This document shows, one piece after another, positions 1 to 8,711 of a stretch of 64,000 nucleotides of DNA. The position numbers and the translations under genes were made by a program. The DNA comes from JALYLC01 sp963743275 (GTDB lineage: Bacteria > Actinomycetota > Thermoleophilia > Gaiellales > JALYLC01), in NCBI GenBank assembly GCA_963743275.1, contig CAVUPB010000010.1:91821-155820 (forward strand), written 5' to 3'. Below the pieces are notes generated by a model. It was not told the origin of the DNA. It did no database searches and saw only the letters and a list, made by a program, of their open reading frames with translations. Each line of letters opens with the position of its first letter. Within the stretch, counting starts at the first letter, position 1.

Positions 1-17
1 CGCGCTCGTCGGTTATC

Positions 18-539
18 GTGGCCCCCGTGGCGCAGACCTACGCCGAGCTCGCCGACAGCGGGCGCCCGCTCGCGCCCGAGGAGTGCGCCGATCTCGCCCG
101 CGCCGCGGCCGCCCTGGTCGACACCTCGGCGCTCGCGCGCGACGGATCGGGCTCGTTCGCGCTGCTCTGGCGCAACGAGTACAGCGAGGCCTGGCTCAAC
201 ACGTGGTGGGAGCCGCGCGACACCGGATTCCACGATCACGGCGGCTCCTGCGTGGGCGTCTTCGTGATCGAGGGGCGCGTGGCCAACGAGGCGCTCACGG
301 TCGGCGGGCCGCGCCACATCCTCTCGTACGGGGCCGGCGATTCGTTCGCGTTCCGGGCCGACGGGATCCATCGCATGGATCACGAGGCGGGCGCCGTCAC
401 CGTGCACGTCTACTCGCCGCCGATCGCGTCGATCGGGCACTACGAGCTCGTCGACGGCGAGCTCCGGCGCACTGCGGGCCCCGCCGACGAGGGCTCGCCC
501 CCGAGCCCGCGGCTGCACGAGGCGCTCGGCCCGTCCTGA
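18..539 (+). CDS. Cysteine dioxygenase-like cupin protein
   Basis: A 173-residue single-domain cupin. The metal-binding signature is visible as HDHGGS near residue 72 with a later GIHRM histidine near residue 118, the arrangement of the type I cysteine dioxygenase family, whose members oxidise a thiol such as cysteine to the sulfinate using Fe(II). Length fits the short bacterial family members. The GTG start is the first in frame and lies right at the window edge, so the upstream context is unseen. The exact thiol substrate cannot be read from the sequence; a general cupin role remains possible. Confidence 0.75.
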   Translation: MAPVAQTYAELADSGRPLAPEECADLARAAAALVDTSALARDGSGSFALLWRNEYSEAWLNTWWEPRDTGFHDHGGSCVGVFVIEGRVANEALTVGGPRHILSYGAGDSFAFRADGIHRMDHEAGAVTVHVYSPPIASIGHYELVDGELRRTAGPADEGSPPSPRLHEALGPS

Positions 540-555
540 CCCGGCGGGCGCGGCG

Positions 556-744
556 CTAGCGGCGCGCGTCCCGGCGCAGGACGCGCGCGACGAGTGCGCG
601 CCGGCGCCCGGCGCGCTGGCGGCGGCCGAGCTCGACCGCCAGGCGCTGAAAATACTGCTCCTCGGTCTCGCCGCCCATGCGCGGGCGGTCGCGGCGGATG
701 TCGCGCAGATCGCGGATCGAGGCGAGGTGGGATTGTGGTGTCAT
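556..744 (-). CDS. Small basic hypothetical protein
   Basis: A 62-residue arginine-rich ORF, starting at the ATG at 744. Its middle (GGETEEQYFQRLAVELGRR) looks like an amphipathic helix and the C-terminus is strongly basic. It fills the gap between the cupin and the nuclease and converges on the cupin gene. I do not recognise a family. Codon use is compatible with a real gene but the short length keeps confidence modest. Confidence 0.45.
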   Translation of the reverse strand: MTPQSHLASIRDLRDIRRDRPRMGGETEEQYFQRLAVELGRRQRAGRRRALVARVLRRDARR

Positions 745-841
745 GCGTCCAGCGTAGGCCGGAAAATGCCTGCAATCCGCGTGTTCACCGCATCGTCTCC
801 GGACGCTCACCGCCCGTACTCGCGGGTGTAGCCTGGGAGGA

Positions 842-1537
842 GTGCGCAGGCACTGGACATTCGCGGTCCTCGTGACGTTGCTCGTGACAATCCCCGCCGC
901 GCAGGCTGCCACACGCCGCGGGATCATCGATCACGTGGCCGACGGCGACACCGTCGTGCTGCAGGGCGGCGAGACGGTCCGCCTCGTCCAGATCGACACG
1001 CCGGAGGTGTACGGCGACACGGAGTGCTGGGGCCGCGAGGCGTCGGCGCTGACGGAGCGGATCCTCCCCCCGGGTACGCGGGTGCGCATCGCGACGGATG
1101 CCGCGCTCGACCAGCGCGATCGCGACGGCCGCACGCTCGCGTATGTCTGGAAGGGCTCGTCGCTCGTGAATCTGCGGCTCGTGCGCGAAGGTGCCGCCGC
1201 GCCGTACTTCTACGCGGGCGACGAAGGCCGCTACGCGGCGCTGATCTTCCGCGCCGCCGTGACCGCGCGCACGGCTCACCGCGGCCTCTGGGGCCGCTGC
1301 CGCGGCGGTTCGGTGCCACTGCGCCCGACCCGGGGCGTGTCGACGGGGCCGGTGCATGCGACGCCCAAGAGGCTCTCCGGCCAGGCGGGAGGGTGCAACC
1401 CGAACTACACGCCGTGCGTGCCCGACGTGGCGGGCGATCTGAACTGTGCGGACATCGGGCATCCGGTCAAGGTCGTGGGCTCCGATCCGTACAACCTCGA
1501 CGGCGACGGGGACGGCTCGGGCTGCGAGAGCTACTGA
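842..1537 (+). CDS. Secreted SNase-type nuclease with C-terminal Excalibur-like domain
   Basis: A 231-residue protein with an N-terminal signal peptide (hydrophobic run to about residue 22, ending AQA). Residues 26-155 form a staphylococcal nuclease (OB-fold) domain: HVADGDTVVL, VRLVQIDTPE and DRDGRTLAYVW supply the family's Asp/Arg/Glu/Arg active-site set, predicting calcium-dependent hydrolysis of extracellular DNA/RNA. The C-terminal 45 residues contain paired cysteines and a DGDGDGSGCE stretch, matching the Excalibur calcium-binding type often fused to such nucleases. GTG start at 842. Confidence 0.87.
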   Translation: MRRHWTFAVLVTLLVTIPAAQAATRRGIIDHVADGDTVVLQGGETVRLVQIDTPEVYGDTECWGREASALTERILPPGTRVRIATDAALDQRDRDGRTLAYVWKGSSLVNLRLVREGAAAPYFYAGDEGRYAALIFRAAVTARTAHRGLWGRCRGGSVPLRPTRGVSTGPVHATPKRLSGQAGGCNPNYTPCVPDVAGDLNCADIGHPVKVVGSDPYNLDGDGDGSGCESY

Positions 1538-1629
1538 CCGCGCCGCAGCGGTGCGGCGAAGATGGACGCCACGGGCGCGTTCTCGCCGACACCCCGCGGC
1601 TGGTCAACGGCGCGTCTACGCTCCCCGCC

Positions 1630-2235
1630 ATGTGCGAGGACGACAACGCCCGCCGCGCGATCCGCGACCTCGTCGAGTCGTGGGCGCTGTGGCGCGACGC
1701 CGGCGACTGGGAGCGCCTCCGCAGCGTCTGGCACGACGACGGGCGCATGATGGCGACCTGGTTCCAGGGCAGCGCCGACGGCTTCATCGAGGCCAATCGC
1801 CAGGGCTGGGCCCGCGGCGTCCGCATCCTGCACTTCCTCGGCGGCGGCTCGGTCGACGTCGCCGGGACGCGCGCGGTGAGCCAGACGAAGATGACGATCT
1901 CGCAGCGCGCGGAGGTGCACGGCGTCGTGTGCGACGTCGTCTGCACGGGTCGCTTCTACGACTTCTTCGAGCGCCGCGACGGCCGCTGGGGGCTCGTTCT
2001 GCGCCAGCCGATCTACGAGAAGGACCGCCTCGATCCCGTCGATCCCTCGGCCGCGGTGGCGCTCGATGCGGCCCTGCTCGAGCGGTTCCCCGAGGGCTAC
2101 CGCCACCTCGCCTACCTCCAGACGCAGGTCGGCTACGAGGTCAAGCCCGACATGCCGGGACTCGAGGGGCCCGAGGTGGAGGAGCTCTACGCGCGCGGCG
2201 CCGGCTGGCTCAGGGGTGAGCCGCTCCCGGCTTGA
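1630..2235 (+). CDS. NTF2/SnoaL-like protein
   Basis: A 201-residue protein starting at the ATG at 1630. The pattern of an N-terminal helix (IRDLVESWALWRDAGDW), LRSVWHDDGRM and later beta strands ending GRFYDFFERRDGRWGLVLRQ is typical of the cone-shaped SnoaL/NTF2-like fold, found in isomerases, dehydratases and binding proteins. It has no signal peptide. The 3' end overlaps the convergent DUF2269 gene by 26 bases. The substrate is unknown. Confidence 0.7.
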   Translation: MCEDDNARRAIRDLVESWALWRDAGDWERLRSVWHDDGRMMATWFQGSADGFIEANRQGWARGVRILHFLGGGSVDVAGTRAVSQTKMTISQRAEVHGVVCDVVCTGRFYDFFERRDGRWGLVLRQPIYEKDRLDPVDPSAAVALDAALLERFPEGYRHLAYLQTQVGYEVKPDMPGLEGPEVEELYARGAGWLRGEPLPA

Positions 2236-2695
2236 AGACCATGAGGACGAGGATCGCGAGCAGGAGCAACCCCGAGAGGTAGTTGAGCGCGCGCGCCGTC
2301 CGGTCGTCGAGCAGGGCGCGCAGCTCGGCGCTCGCCGGAGCGCCCTCGGCGGCCAGCCGGCTGGCGAGCTTGCGCGCCCGTTTCGGCGTCTGCCCGCCGA
2401 TGCCGCCGAGCACGACGGCGGCGACGAGCAGCGCGATCGCGGCGTCGACCCAGCCGGCGCCGTAGCCCCAGTCGCCGAGGTCGACGAGCCAGAGGCCGAA
2501 CACGACGACGAGCAGCGTGCCGAGCCCGACGAGCGCGACGCCGATCCGGCTCAGACCCAGCAGCAGCGCGATCTCGGGCGGCGTCGCACGGCGCCGCGCG
2601 GCCTCGAACGCCACGGCGGCGACGCACGAGCCGGCGACGAGCGCGAAGGCCCCCAGCAGGTGGAAGAAGAGGGCGGCGTTCTCGCTGCTCCACAT
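2210..2695 (-). CDS. DUF2269-like integral membrane protein
   Basis: A 161-residue polytopic membrane protein with about four hydrophobic segments (near residues 5-30, 43-68, 80-100 and 140-157) separated by a charged loop with KRARKLASRL. The start LFFHLLGAFALVAG resembles DUF2269 (predicted integral membrane) proteins of unknown function. ATG start at 2695; the end overlaps the convergent NTF2-like gene. Confidence 0.65.
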   Translation of the reverse strand: MWSSENAALFFHLLGAFALVAGSCVAAVAFEAARRRATPPEIALLLGLSRIGVALVGLGTLLVVVFGLWLVDLGDWGYGAGWVDAAIALLVAAVVLGGIGGQTPKRARKLASRLAAEGAPASAELRALLDDRTARALNYLSGLLLLAILVLMVFKPGAAHP

Positions 2696-2761
2696 GCGGC
2701 CACGATAGCGGCGGCCCGTGCGAGCGCGGCGCGGGGTTTTCGACGCGGAGCGGAGGGGTAG

Positions 2762-3043
2762 GCGTATCCGAGGCGCGCCTCGCGCCCGTCGTCGACGAGA
2801 GATTGGAGTCAGGCGGGGCAGGTCGTCTTCTCCGGGAACTGCTCGAGCTGCCACGGCCTCAGCGGCCAGGGCGGCAACGGCGGACCCGATCTCACGTCGC
2901 GGCCCGGGGCCAGGAGCGCCAAGACCGTGGCGGCGCAGGTGACCAACGGGGGCGGTGGCATGCCGTCCTTCAAGGGCTCCCTGACGCCGAAGCAGATCAA
3001 GGACGTGGCGGCCTACGTGGCCGGGAAGATCGCCAAGAAGTAG
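2762..3043 (+). pseudogene. c-type cytochrome domain lacking a start and signal peptide
   Basis: The frame ending at the TAG at 3041 encodes a mono-haem cytochrome c domain: a CSSCH haem-attachment motif near 2840, a GGGGMPSF methionine-ligand region, and a C-terminal helix (LTPKQIKDVAAYVAGKI). In that frame the nearest upstream stop is at 2759 and no ATG, GTG or TTG lies between it and the haem motif. The export signal that a c-type cytochrome needs is also absent. This is either the surviving 3' end of a gene or a gene whose 5' end is hidden by a base error; no upstream frame shows a convincing signal peptide. Confidence 0.6.
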
Positions 3044-3206
3044 CGGCTTGCGGCGGGCCGGTCATGCAGATTTCGACTGACCCGCCGCGGCCTTCACCCG
3101 CCGGACCCGGAGTACCCGGGCGGATGCGCCCCTGAAGATATTCGCTGCGCTACTGATCCACTCCGGCCGTGCCGTCCGGGCGCCCGTGCGCTGCGAGAAT
3201 GCCGGC

Positions 3207-3971
3207 ATGGCCCCGCGTGTCCTGGTGGTGCAGCACGACCCCGACAAGTCCCTCGGGCGGATCGCCGATGCGCTCGCCGAGGAGGGCGTCGAGCTGGACG
3301 CGCGCATGTCGCTCGAGGAGCTTCCCGGCATGGGCGGCTACGACGGCCTGATCAGCCTGCCCGGGCTGGCCGATCCCGACGACGACACGCCCGAGGTGCA
3401 TCGCGTGCGCGCCGTGACGACGGCGGCGCTCGCCCTGGGCGCTCCCGTGCTCGGCCTCTGCCTCGGGGGCCAGCTGCTCGTGCAGGCCCTGGGCGGGTCG
3501 ACGTACCGCAGCCGCAACGAGCTCGGCTACGGCGACGTCGCCCGCACGCGCGCGGGCGCCGGCGACCAGCTCCTGGGCGACGTCCCCGATCGCTTCACGA
3601 CGTTCCACGCGCACTGCTACGGGTTCATCCCCCCGGACGAGGCGGTCGTCCTGCTCGAGAACGACGTCTGCGTGCAGGCCTGCCGCGTGGGCGACGCATG
3701 GGCGTTCCAGTGTCATCCCGAGGTGACGCCGGAGTGGCTCGAGGCGCTCGCGCGCGGCATTCGCGGCGAGGCGAGCTGGATCGATCCGCGCACGGCCGCG
3801 TTCTTCTCGTCGAATGGCATCGACGCCGACACGCTCGAGCGCATGGGTCGCGAGGCGGAGGCGATCTCCGAGCGCTTCGCGAAGAGCATCGCGCGGGGGT
3901 ACGCGGAGCGCGCTCGCGCCTATCGCGCACGTCGCGACCCGGCCGCCCGGCCGGTCGCGGATCGCGTCTAG
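3207..3971 (+). CDS. Class I glutamine amidotransferase (GMP-synthase-like)
   Basis: A 254-residue stand-alone class I glutamine amidotransferase. The nucleophile elbow GLCLGGQ (near residue 87) and the CHPE His-Glu motif (near residue 170) complete the Cys-His-Glu triad that releases ammonia from glutamine. No synthetase domain is attached, as in the GuaA-like amidotransferases of unassigned substrate. The ATG at 3207 is chosen over an upstream in-frame ATG because the family's first strand (RVLVVQH) follows at once. A nitrilase-family gene follows 45 bases downstream and may be cotranscribed. Confidence 0.8.
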   Translation: MAPRVLVVQHDPDKSLGRIADALAEEGVELDARMSLEELPGMGGYDGLISLPGLADPDDDTPEVHRVRAVTTAALALGAPVLGLCLGGQLLVQALGGSTYRSRNELGYGDVARTRAGAGDQLLGDVPDRFTTFHAHCYGFIPPDEAVVLLENDVCVQACRVGDAWAFQCHPEVTPEWLEALARGIRGEASWIDPRTAAFFSSNGIDADTLERMGREAEAISERFAKSIARGYAERARAYRARRDPAARPVADRV

Positions 3972-4016
3972 ACGTCCCCGGGCCCGCGGACTATCCTCGG
4001 CAGCGGATGCGGGGCC

Positions 4017-5045
4017 TTGGCGACTGACGGCTGCTCGGAGCTCGATCGCTACGCGGTCGTGGGCATCCAGACGGCGTTCGGGAGCGCGCGCGACCGCGAC
4101 GCGCTCGACCGCAATCTCGCTCGCGTCGTCGAGCTGATCGAGGGCGCCGTGTGGGCGTACTCGCAGTGGGGTGCGCCGGTGCGGCTGATCTGCCTCCCGG
4201 AGTTCTGCCTGCAGGGCATCCCGTATCACTCCCGCGACGAGCTCGAGCACAACGGCGTGCTGCTGCGCACGGACGGGCCCGAGCTCGACCGCATGGCGCG
4301 CGTCGCGCGCGCGCACGACCTCCACATCCACTGCGGCACGATCCTCGAGGGCGACGACGCCTACCCCGGGCTCGTCTTCAACACGGCCGTCGTCGTCGGC
4401 CCGGACGGCCTCGTCCTGCGCTACCGCAAGGTCAACTCGTGGATCCCGATCGAGACGTTCGCGAGCCCGCACCTCGTCGCGGGCTACGACGAGGAGCTCT
4501 TCCCCGTCGCCGTCACGCCGCTCGGCCGGATCGCCTGCCTCACGTGCTACGACGCGCTGTTCCCGGAGACCTACCGCGAGGTCGCGTCGAAGGGCGCGGA
4601 GGTCGTGCTGCTCGCGAACGCGCTCCCGAACCCGTGGCAGACCGAGGGGCCGACGGCCTGGATGACGATCGTGCCGCAGGTGCGCTCGCTCGAGAACGCC
4701 GTGGCCACGGTCAACGTGAACCAGGGCGGCGATCTCGCTCCGTTCCAGTTCAACGGCGGCAGCGCCGTCTTCGACTGGGAGGGGCGCATCCTCGCCCAGA
4801 CGCTCCAGCGCGGCGAGCAGTTCGTGTACGCGCGCATCGACCTCGCCGGGCTGCGCGAGTGGAGGCGCACGACCTACCAGCACCTCGGGCCTGCGCATCT
4901 GCGCCCGGATGCCTACTCGTACCTCTCGCGCATCGGCGTGCGGGGCGGGCGAATGGCGCCGGACGGGACGGTGACGACGGGGAGCCAGCGCAGGCTGATC
5001 GACGAGGGCCGCGAGCGCTGGCTCGGGCCGGCGAGCGGCGACTGA
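4017..5045 (+). CDS. Carbon-nitrogen hydrolase (nitrilase superfamily)
   Basis: A 342-residue member of the nitrilase superfamily. The catalytic Glu-Lys-Cys set is seen as LPEFCL (near residue 62), RYRKVN (near 140) and LTCYDALFPE (near 178). These enzymes hydrolyse amides, carbamoyl compounds or nitriles through a cysteine thioester. Tight spacing after the glutamine amidotransferase suggests a shared transcript in nitrogen metabolism (inference). Start is TTG at 4017. Substrate not assignable. Confidence 0.82.
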   Translation: MATDGCSELDRYAVVGIQTAFGSARDRDALDRNLARVVELIEGAVWAYSQWGAPVRLICLPEFCLQGIPYHSRDELEHNGVLLRTDGPELDRMARVARAHDLHIHCGTILEGDDAYPGLVFNTAVVVGPDGLVLRYRKVNSWIPIETFASPHLVAGYDEELFPVAVTPLGRIACLTCYDALFPETYREVASKGAEVVLLANALPNPWQTEGPTAWMTIVPQVRSLENAVATVNVNQGGDLAPFQFNGGSAVFDWEGRILAQTLQRGEQFVYARIDLAGLREWRRTTYQHLGPAHLRPDAYSYLSRIGVRGGRMAPDGTVTTGSQRRLIDEGRERWLGPASGD

Positions 5046-5078
5046 TCGCGCCCTGAGCGCCGGCGATCAGGCGCTCGC
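5031..5078. terminator. Imperfect hairpin between convergent genes
   Basis: GCGAGCG...CTGATCGC (5031-5049) pairs with GCGATCAGGCGCTCGC (5063-5078), leaving a 3-base bulge and a 13-base loop. It spans the stop codons of the convergent nitrilase and universal stress protein genes, so it can act as a bidirectional terminator. No T-tract is present, as usual in such GC-rich DNA. Confidence 0.5.
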
Positions 5079-5579
5079 CGCGGCACCGGCGGTGCCTGCG
5101 GCGATGGCCGCCACGTCCACCTCCGGCGGGATGACCAGCACGGGGCGGCGCGCGTGCTGCATCACGCCGTGCGAGACCGAGCCGAGCAGCAGCGACTCGA
5201 AGGTCGAGAGCCCGCGCGCGCCCAGGACGATGAGCGCGGCGTCGTACTCGTTCGCGACTTCGAGGATTGCGTGCCAGATGCCCTCGAACGCGGCTTCCGC
5301 GGTCTCGGCGACGGCGTCGAACCCGGCCTCGGAAGCCAGCCGCGCGCCCTCCTCGGAGAGGTGCTTGGCGGCCTCGTGCACCTCGCTGTCGTTGTAGACG
5401 GGCATCGGGGCCGGCACGAGCGCGTTGTAGGGCGCACCGACGATGGTGGCCGGCGACCAGACGTGCAGCACGACGGCCCGGCGGCGCGGGAAGATGTCGC
5501 CGGCCAGCTCGATCGCGCGCTTGGAGCCGATCGACCCGTCGTAGCAGAGCAGAATCGGATTCGTGTCGAGCTTGCTCAC
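5067..5579 (-). CDS. Universal stress protein (UspA family)
   Basis: A 170-residue single Usp domain. The N-terminal strand ILLCYDGS and the C-terminal nucleotide-binding pattern GARG-x9-GS (near residue 120), followed by RPVLVIP, indicate the ATP-binding class of universal stress proteins, which modulate stress survival in the cytoplasm. The GTG at 5579 is preferred because GGGAG sits just upstream and the protein then begins directly at the first strand; an upstream extension is possible but lacks family similarity. Confidence 0.85.
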   Translation of the reverse strand: MSKLDTNPILLCYDGSIGSKRAIELAGDIFPRRRAVVLHVWSPATIVGAPYNALVPAPMPVYNDSEVHEAAKHLSEEGARLASEAGFDAVAETAEAAFEGIWHAILEVANEYDAALIVLGARGLSTFESLLLGSVSHGVMQHARRPVLVIPPEVDVAAIAAGTAGAAASA

Positions 5580-5668
5580 GGCGATCTCCCGGATAGGTGT
5601 GCCCAGGCACGCTACGCCCGTCCCGCGCCCGTGCCATCCGGGCGCGCGCGCAACGGGCATGCGGGTTC

Positions 5669-5914
5669 CTACGTGCCGAGCACCTCGCGCTCGGCCCGCA
5701 GCCAGTTCGCCTCGTCGCTTTCGGCGCCGTCGCCCTGCGAGATCTCGTAGGCGCGGCGGGCGATGGCGGCGTGCACGGCCTCGGTGCGATGGGTGGCACG
5801 AAGACCGGCGGGCGGAGCTTCCGCTCGCTCCGCCGCGCCTTCCGGACGGGCGGACGGCGGCTTCCGGGGCCGGCGTGGGAGCTTGGTGGGTGGCGACACG
5901 TCAGGCATGCGCAT
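5669..5914 (-). CDS. DUF2934-like small protein
   Basis: An 81-residue protein with a Pro/Arg-rich disordered N-terminus. The C-terminal segment IARRAYEISQGDG followed by ANWLRAEREVLG matches the short DUF2934 motif (helix, glycine-containing turn, W-x2-AE helix). Function of the family is unknown. ATG at 5914, with an in-frame alternative at 5908. Confidence 0.62.
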   Translation of the reverse strand: MRMPDVSPPTKLPRRPRKPPSARPEGAAERAEAPPAGLRATHRTEAVHAAIARRAYEISQGDGAESDEANWLRAEREVLGT

Positions 5915-6021
5915 ATCAGAGCCGCCGGCACGCCCGCGTCCGGTGAACGGGCGGAAAAGGTCCGGTGACGGTGCCGAGGCGGGGTGGGCTGCGCGGCTTC
6001 CGGCCGGTGGCTAAGACGTTC

Positions 6022-8250
6022 TTAGCGTGCGGCGGGCACCGGCGGCTGCTCGCCGGCGGCGGTGGCCGTGGTCGCGGCCGGCGTCTCGGCCGTGACGCGG
6101 GGAAGCCACTCGAGCCAGCGCGGGAGGTACCAGTTCCAGTCGCCGAGCAGCACCATTCCGGCGGGCAGCAGGATCGCGCGCACGATCGTGGCGTCGAGGA
6201 GCACGGCGACCGCCAGGCCGACGCCCATCATCTTGAAGTCGATCATCCCGAGCGTGGCGAAGATCGCGAACACCCCGACCATGACGATCGCCGCACTCGT
6301 GACGACGCTGGCCGTCGCGCGGATGCCGTGCGAGACGGCGAGGCCGGTCGGCATGCCGGCGTCGTAGGCCTCGCGCACGCGGCTCAGGATCAGCACGTGG
6401 TAGTCCATCGAGAGCCCGAAGAGGATGACGAAGAGGAAGAGCGGGAGCCACGACGTCACGCCGCCGATCGAGCGGAAGCCGAGCAGCGACTCCAGCCGGC
6501 CGTCCTGGAAGACGAGCACGAGCACGCCGTAGGAGGCGGCGACCGAGAGCAGGTTGAGGACGATCGCCTTGAGCGGGATCACGATCGAGCGGAACGTGAC
6601 GAGCAGCAGGACGAACGCGAGCCCGAGGACGAACGCGAACACGAGCGGCGCGTGCGACTTCATCGAGTCGTTGAAGTCGCGCGACTGCGCGGTCAGGCCC
6701 GAGGTGTGCACCTCGACGCCGGGCACGCGCCCGATCGTGGACGGGATCACCTGCTTGCGCAACACCTTCAGCGCGCGGTTGGATGCCGTGTCGGTGCCCT
6801 TGCCGGCGAGCGGGATGTCCACGCGGGCCGCGCGCTTCGACGCGCTCACGTCGACGCTGATCGGCTCGCGCATCTGGCCGCTTGCGAGCGCGGCGCGCTC
6901 GAGCGCGGCGATCCCCGCCGCGACGGCGGGAGCGGTCACGTCACGTGCCCCGACGACCACGACGGCAGGCAGCGGTCCGCCCGGGAACGCCTTGTCGGCG
7001 CGATCGTAGACCTGCATCACGGGCAGGTCGTGCGGGAGCCCCTGCACGCCCGAGTTGACCGTGTGCAGGCGGAACGCGGGGATGGCGAGGGCGACGAGCA
7101 GGGCCGCCGCGAGCCCGCCCCAGAGCACGGGCCGGCGGATGACGCCGCCGACGACCGCGGGCCAGAGGCGCGATCCCCCCTCGCGCCTGACAATGCGGCC
7201 GAGAAGTGGGATGCGCCCCCGGTCGACGCGGTCGCCGAGCTTCGAGAGCACGGCCGGCAGCACCGTGAGCGAGCCGACGATCGCGATCGCGACGACGAGC
7301 ACGGTGCCGACGCCGAAGGACTCGAAGACGCGCGAGCCCATCAGGAACATGCCGGCCATCGCAGTCATGACCGTGAGGCCCGAGACGAGCACCGCCCGGC
7401 CCGATGTGGCCGCCGCGATCTGCAGCGCGGCTGCGGGCGAGCTGCCGCGCGCGCGCTCCTCGCGCTCGCGGCGCAGGTAGAACAGCGAGTAGTCGACGCC
7501 CACGGCGAGGCCGACCAGCAGGATGACGGAATTGATCGATTCGTCGACCCGCAAGAGGTGGCTGATCATCGCCGTCAGCCCGAGTGCCGCCCCGACCGCC
7601 GTGACGCCCAGCAGCAGCGGGATGCCGGCGGCCACGAGCGCGCCGAACGCCAGCACGAGGATTGCGAGCGTCACGGGGAGCGACGTGACCTCGGCCTGGC
7701 TGAAATCGTCGGCGATGCGCTTGCTGACGGCCTTGTTGATGCTGCCGTCGCCGAACTCCCCGATGATCAGCCCCGGGTGGGCCCGCTGCACCGCGGCGGT
7801 GGCCGCGAGGGCAGGCTCGACGCGATCGGCCGCGGTGTCGGGGTCGCCCATGATCTGGAAGGTGAGCATGGCCGAGCGCCCGTCCTTCGAGATCTGGCCG
7901 GCATTGGCGGCGTCGAGCGGCGACTTGATCGCGGCGATCGCCGGCGTGCGCGAGAGGCGCACGACGAGGTCGCCGACCGCGGCCCGCAGCGCGGGGCGCT
8001 CCAGCCGGCCGCTGCGGCTCTGGATCAGCACCCACTCGCCGGCGCGCTCGTTCGGGAACTCCCGGGCGAGCATCTGGTCGGCCGTGCGCGAGTCGCCGTT
8101 GCCGTAGTCCTGCGACTTCATCTTGACGACGCCGGCGAGCGAGCCGATCGCGAACGTCACGGCCACGAATGCGAGCCAGCCCAGCACCGCCGTCCGGCGG
8201 TGGGCGGCGCTCCAGCGGGCGATTCGCGCCGTGAAGTTGTCGGGCGCCAT
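6022..8250 (-). CDS. MMPL/RND-family membrane transporter
   Basis: A 742-residue polytopic protein with the two-fold repeat of the MMPL/RND superfamily. A TM segment near residues 18-38 is followed by a large periplasmic loop, a five-TM block with GVDYSLFYLRRERE, a second periplasmic loop (SAVxxx-rich, near residues 380-500) and a second block with GLSMDYHVLILSRVRE. The paired G-x-x-x-DY motifs carry the proton-relay aspartates. Such proteins export lipids or hydrophobic compounds using proton motive force. The ATG at 8250 is chosen over one at 8286 because the cytoplasmic start MAPDNF leads directly into the first TM helix. Confidence 0.88.
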   Translation of the reverse strand: MAPDNFTARIARWSAAHRRTAVLGWLAFVAVTFAIGSLAGVVKMKSQDYGNGDSRTADQMLAREFPNERAGEWVLIQSRSGRLERPALRAAVGDLVVRLSRTPAIAAIKSPLDAANAGQISKDGRSAMLTFQIMGDPDTAADRVEPALAATAAVQRAHPGLIIGEFGDGSINKAVSKRIADDFSQAEVTSLPVTLAILVLAFGALVAAGIPLLLGVTAVGAALGLTAMISHLLRVDESINSVILLVGLAVGVDYSLFYLRREREERARGSSPAAALQIAAATSGRAVLVSGLTVMTAMAGMFLMGSRVFESFGVGTVLVVAIAIVGSLTVLPAVLSKLGDRVDRGRIPLLGRIVRREGGSRLWPAVVGGVIRRPVLWGGLAAALLVALAIPAFRLHTVNSGVQGLPHDLPVMQVYDRADKAFPGGPLPAVVVVGARDVTAPAVAAGIAALERAALASGQMREPISVDVSASKRAARVDIPLAGKGTDTASNRALKVLRKQVIPSTIGRVPGVEVHTSGLTAQSRDFNDSMKSHAPLVFAFVLGLAFVLLLVTFRSIVIPLKAIVLNLLSVAASYGVLVLVFQDGRLESLLGFRSIGGVTSWLPLFLFVILFGLSMDYHVLILSRVREAYDAGMPTGLAVSHGIRATASVVTSAAIVMVGVFAIFATLGMIDFKMMGVGLAVAVLLDATIVRAILLPAGMVLLGDWNWYLPRWLEWLPRVTAETPAATTATAAGEQPPVPAAR

Positions 8251-8353
8251 CGCCGCGACCCTAGGGTCGCCCGGACGCGCGCGCATCGGTGGTTGCCCGC
8301 GGTCTCCCGTCGGGATTTCCGCAGCGATCCGGGCCCGCTGCCGTGCGGCGCCG

Positions 8354-8686
8354 TCAGGCGCCGGGCGGGTGCTCGCGATACGTGAAGACGTTCAGGCTGA
8401 CGGCCCCGGCCCGCACGCTCGCCGAATGCGGCACGCCGCCCGGGAGGGCCGCGAGCTGGCCCGCGACCAGCGTCACGGGCCGCCCGTCGACCACGAAGTC
8501 GATCTCGCCCTCGATGACGTACGTCATCTGGTCCTGGGCGTGCGCGTGCGTCTCCCAGCTCGAGCCGGCGTCGTAGCGGTACAGCGTGGCGCTCAGCTGC
8601 GGCGTGTGCACGGTCGCGCCGAAGATCCCCGGCCGCACCTCGGCGAACTCGCGGTTGTCCCAGTCGATCGTCTGCGGGGCGTTCAT
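8354..8686 (-). CDS. Single-domain cupin protein
   Basis: A 110-residue small cupin. Motif 1 is seen as SSWETHAHAQDQMTYVIEGE (near residue 43) and motif 2 as LPGGVPHSA (near residue 80), giving the usual two His plus Glu plus His metal-binding set. It lies 25 bases downstream of an unknown 127-residue gene on the same strand, suggesting cotranscription. Metal-dependent enzyme or binding role; ligand unknown. Confidence 0.75.
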   Translation of the reverse strand: MNAPQTIDWDNREFAEVRPGIFGATVHTPQLSATLYRYDAGSSWETHAHAQDQMTYVIEGEIDFVVDGRPVTLVAGQLAALPGGVPHSASVRAGAVSLNVFTYREHPPGA

Positions 8687-8711
8687 CGCGGGGCGCCTCG
8701 CCGCCGCGGCG

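Noticed and set aside
5965..8385. An 806-codon rightward open frame opposite the MMPL transporter
   Set aside because: Composition is almost only Arg/Asp/Glu/His/Gly, typical of antisense to a membrane protein gene; the leftward frame has the TM helices and DY motifs.
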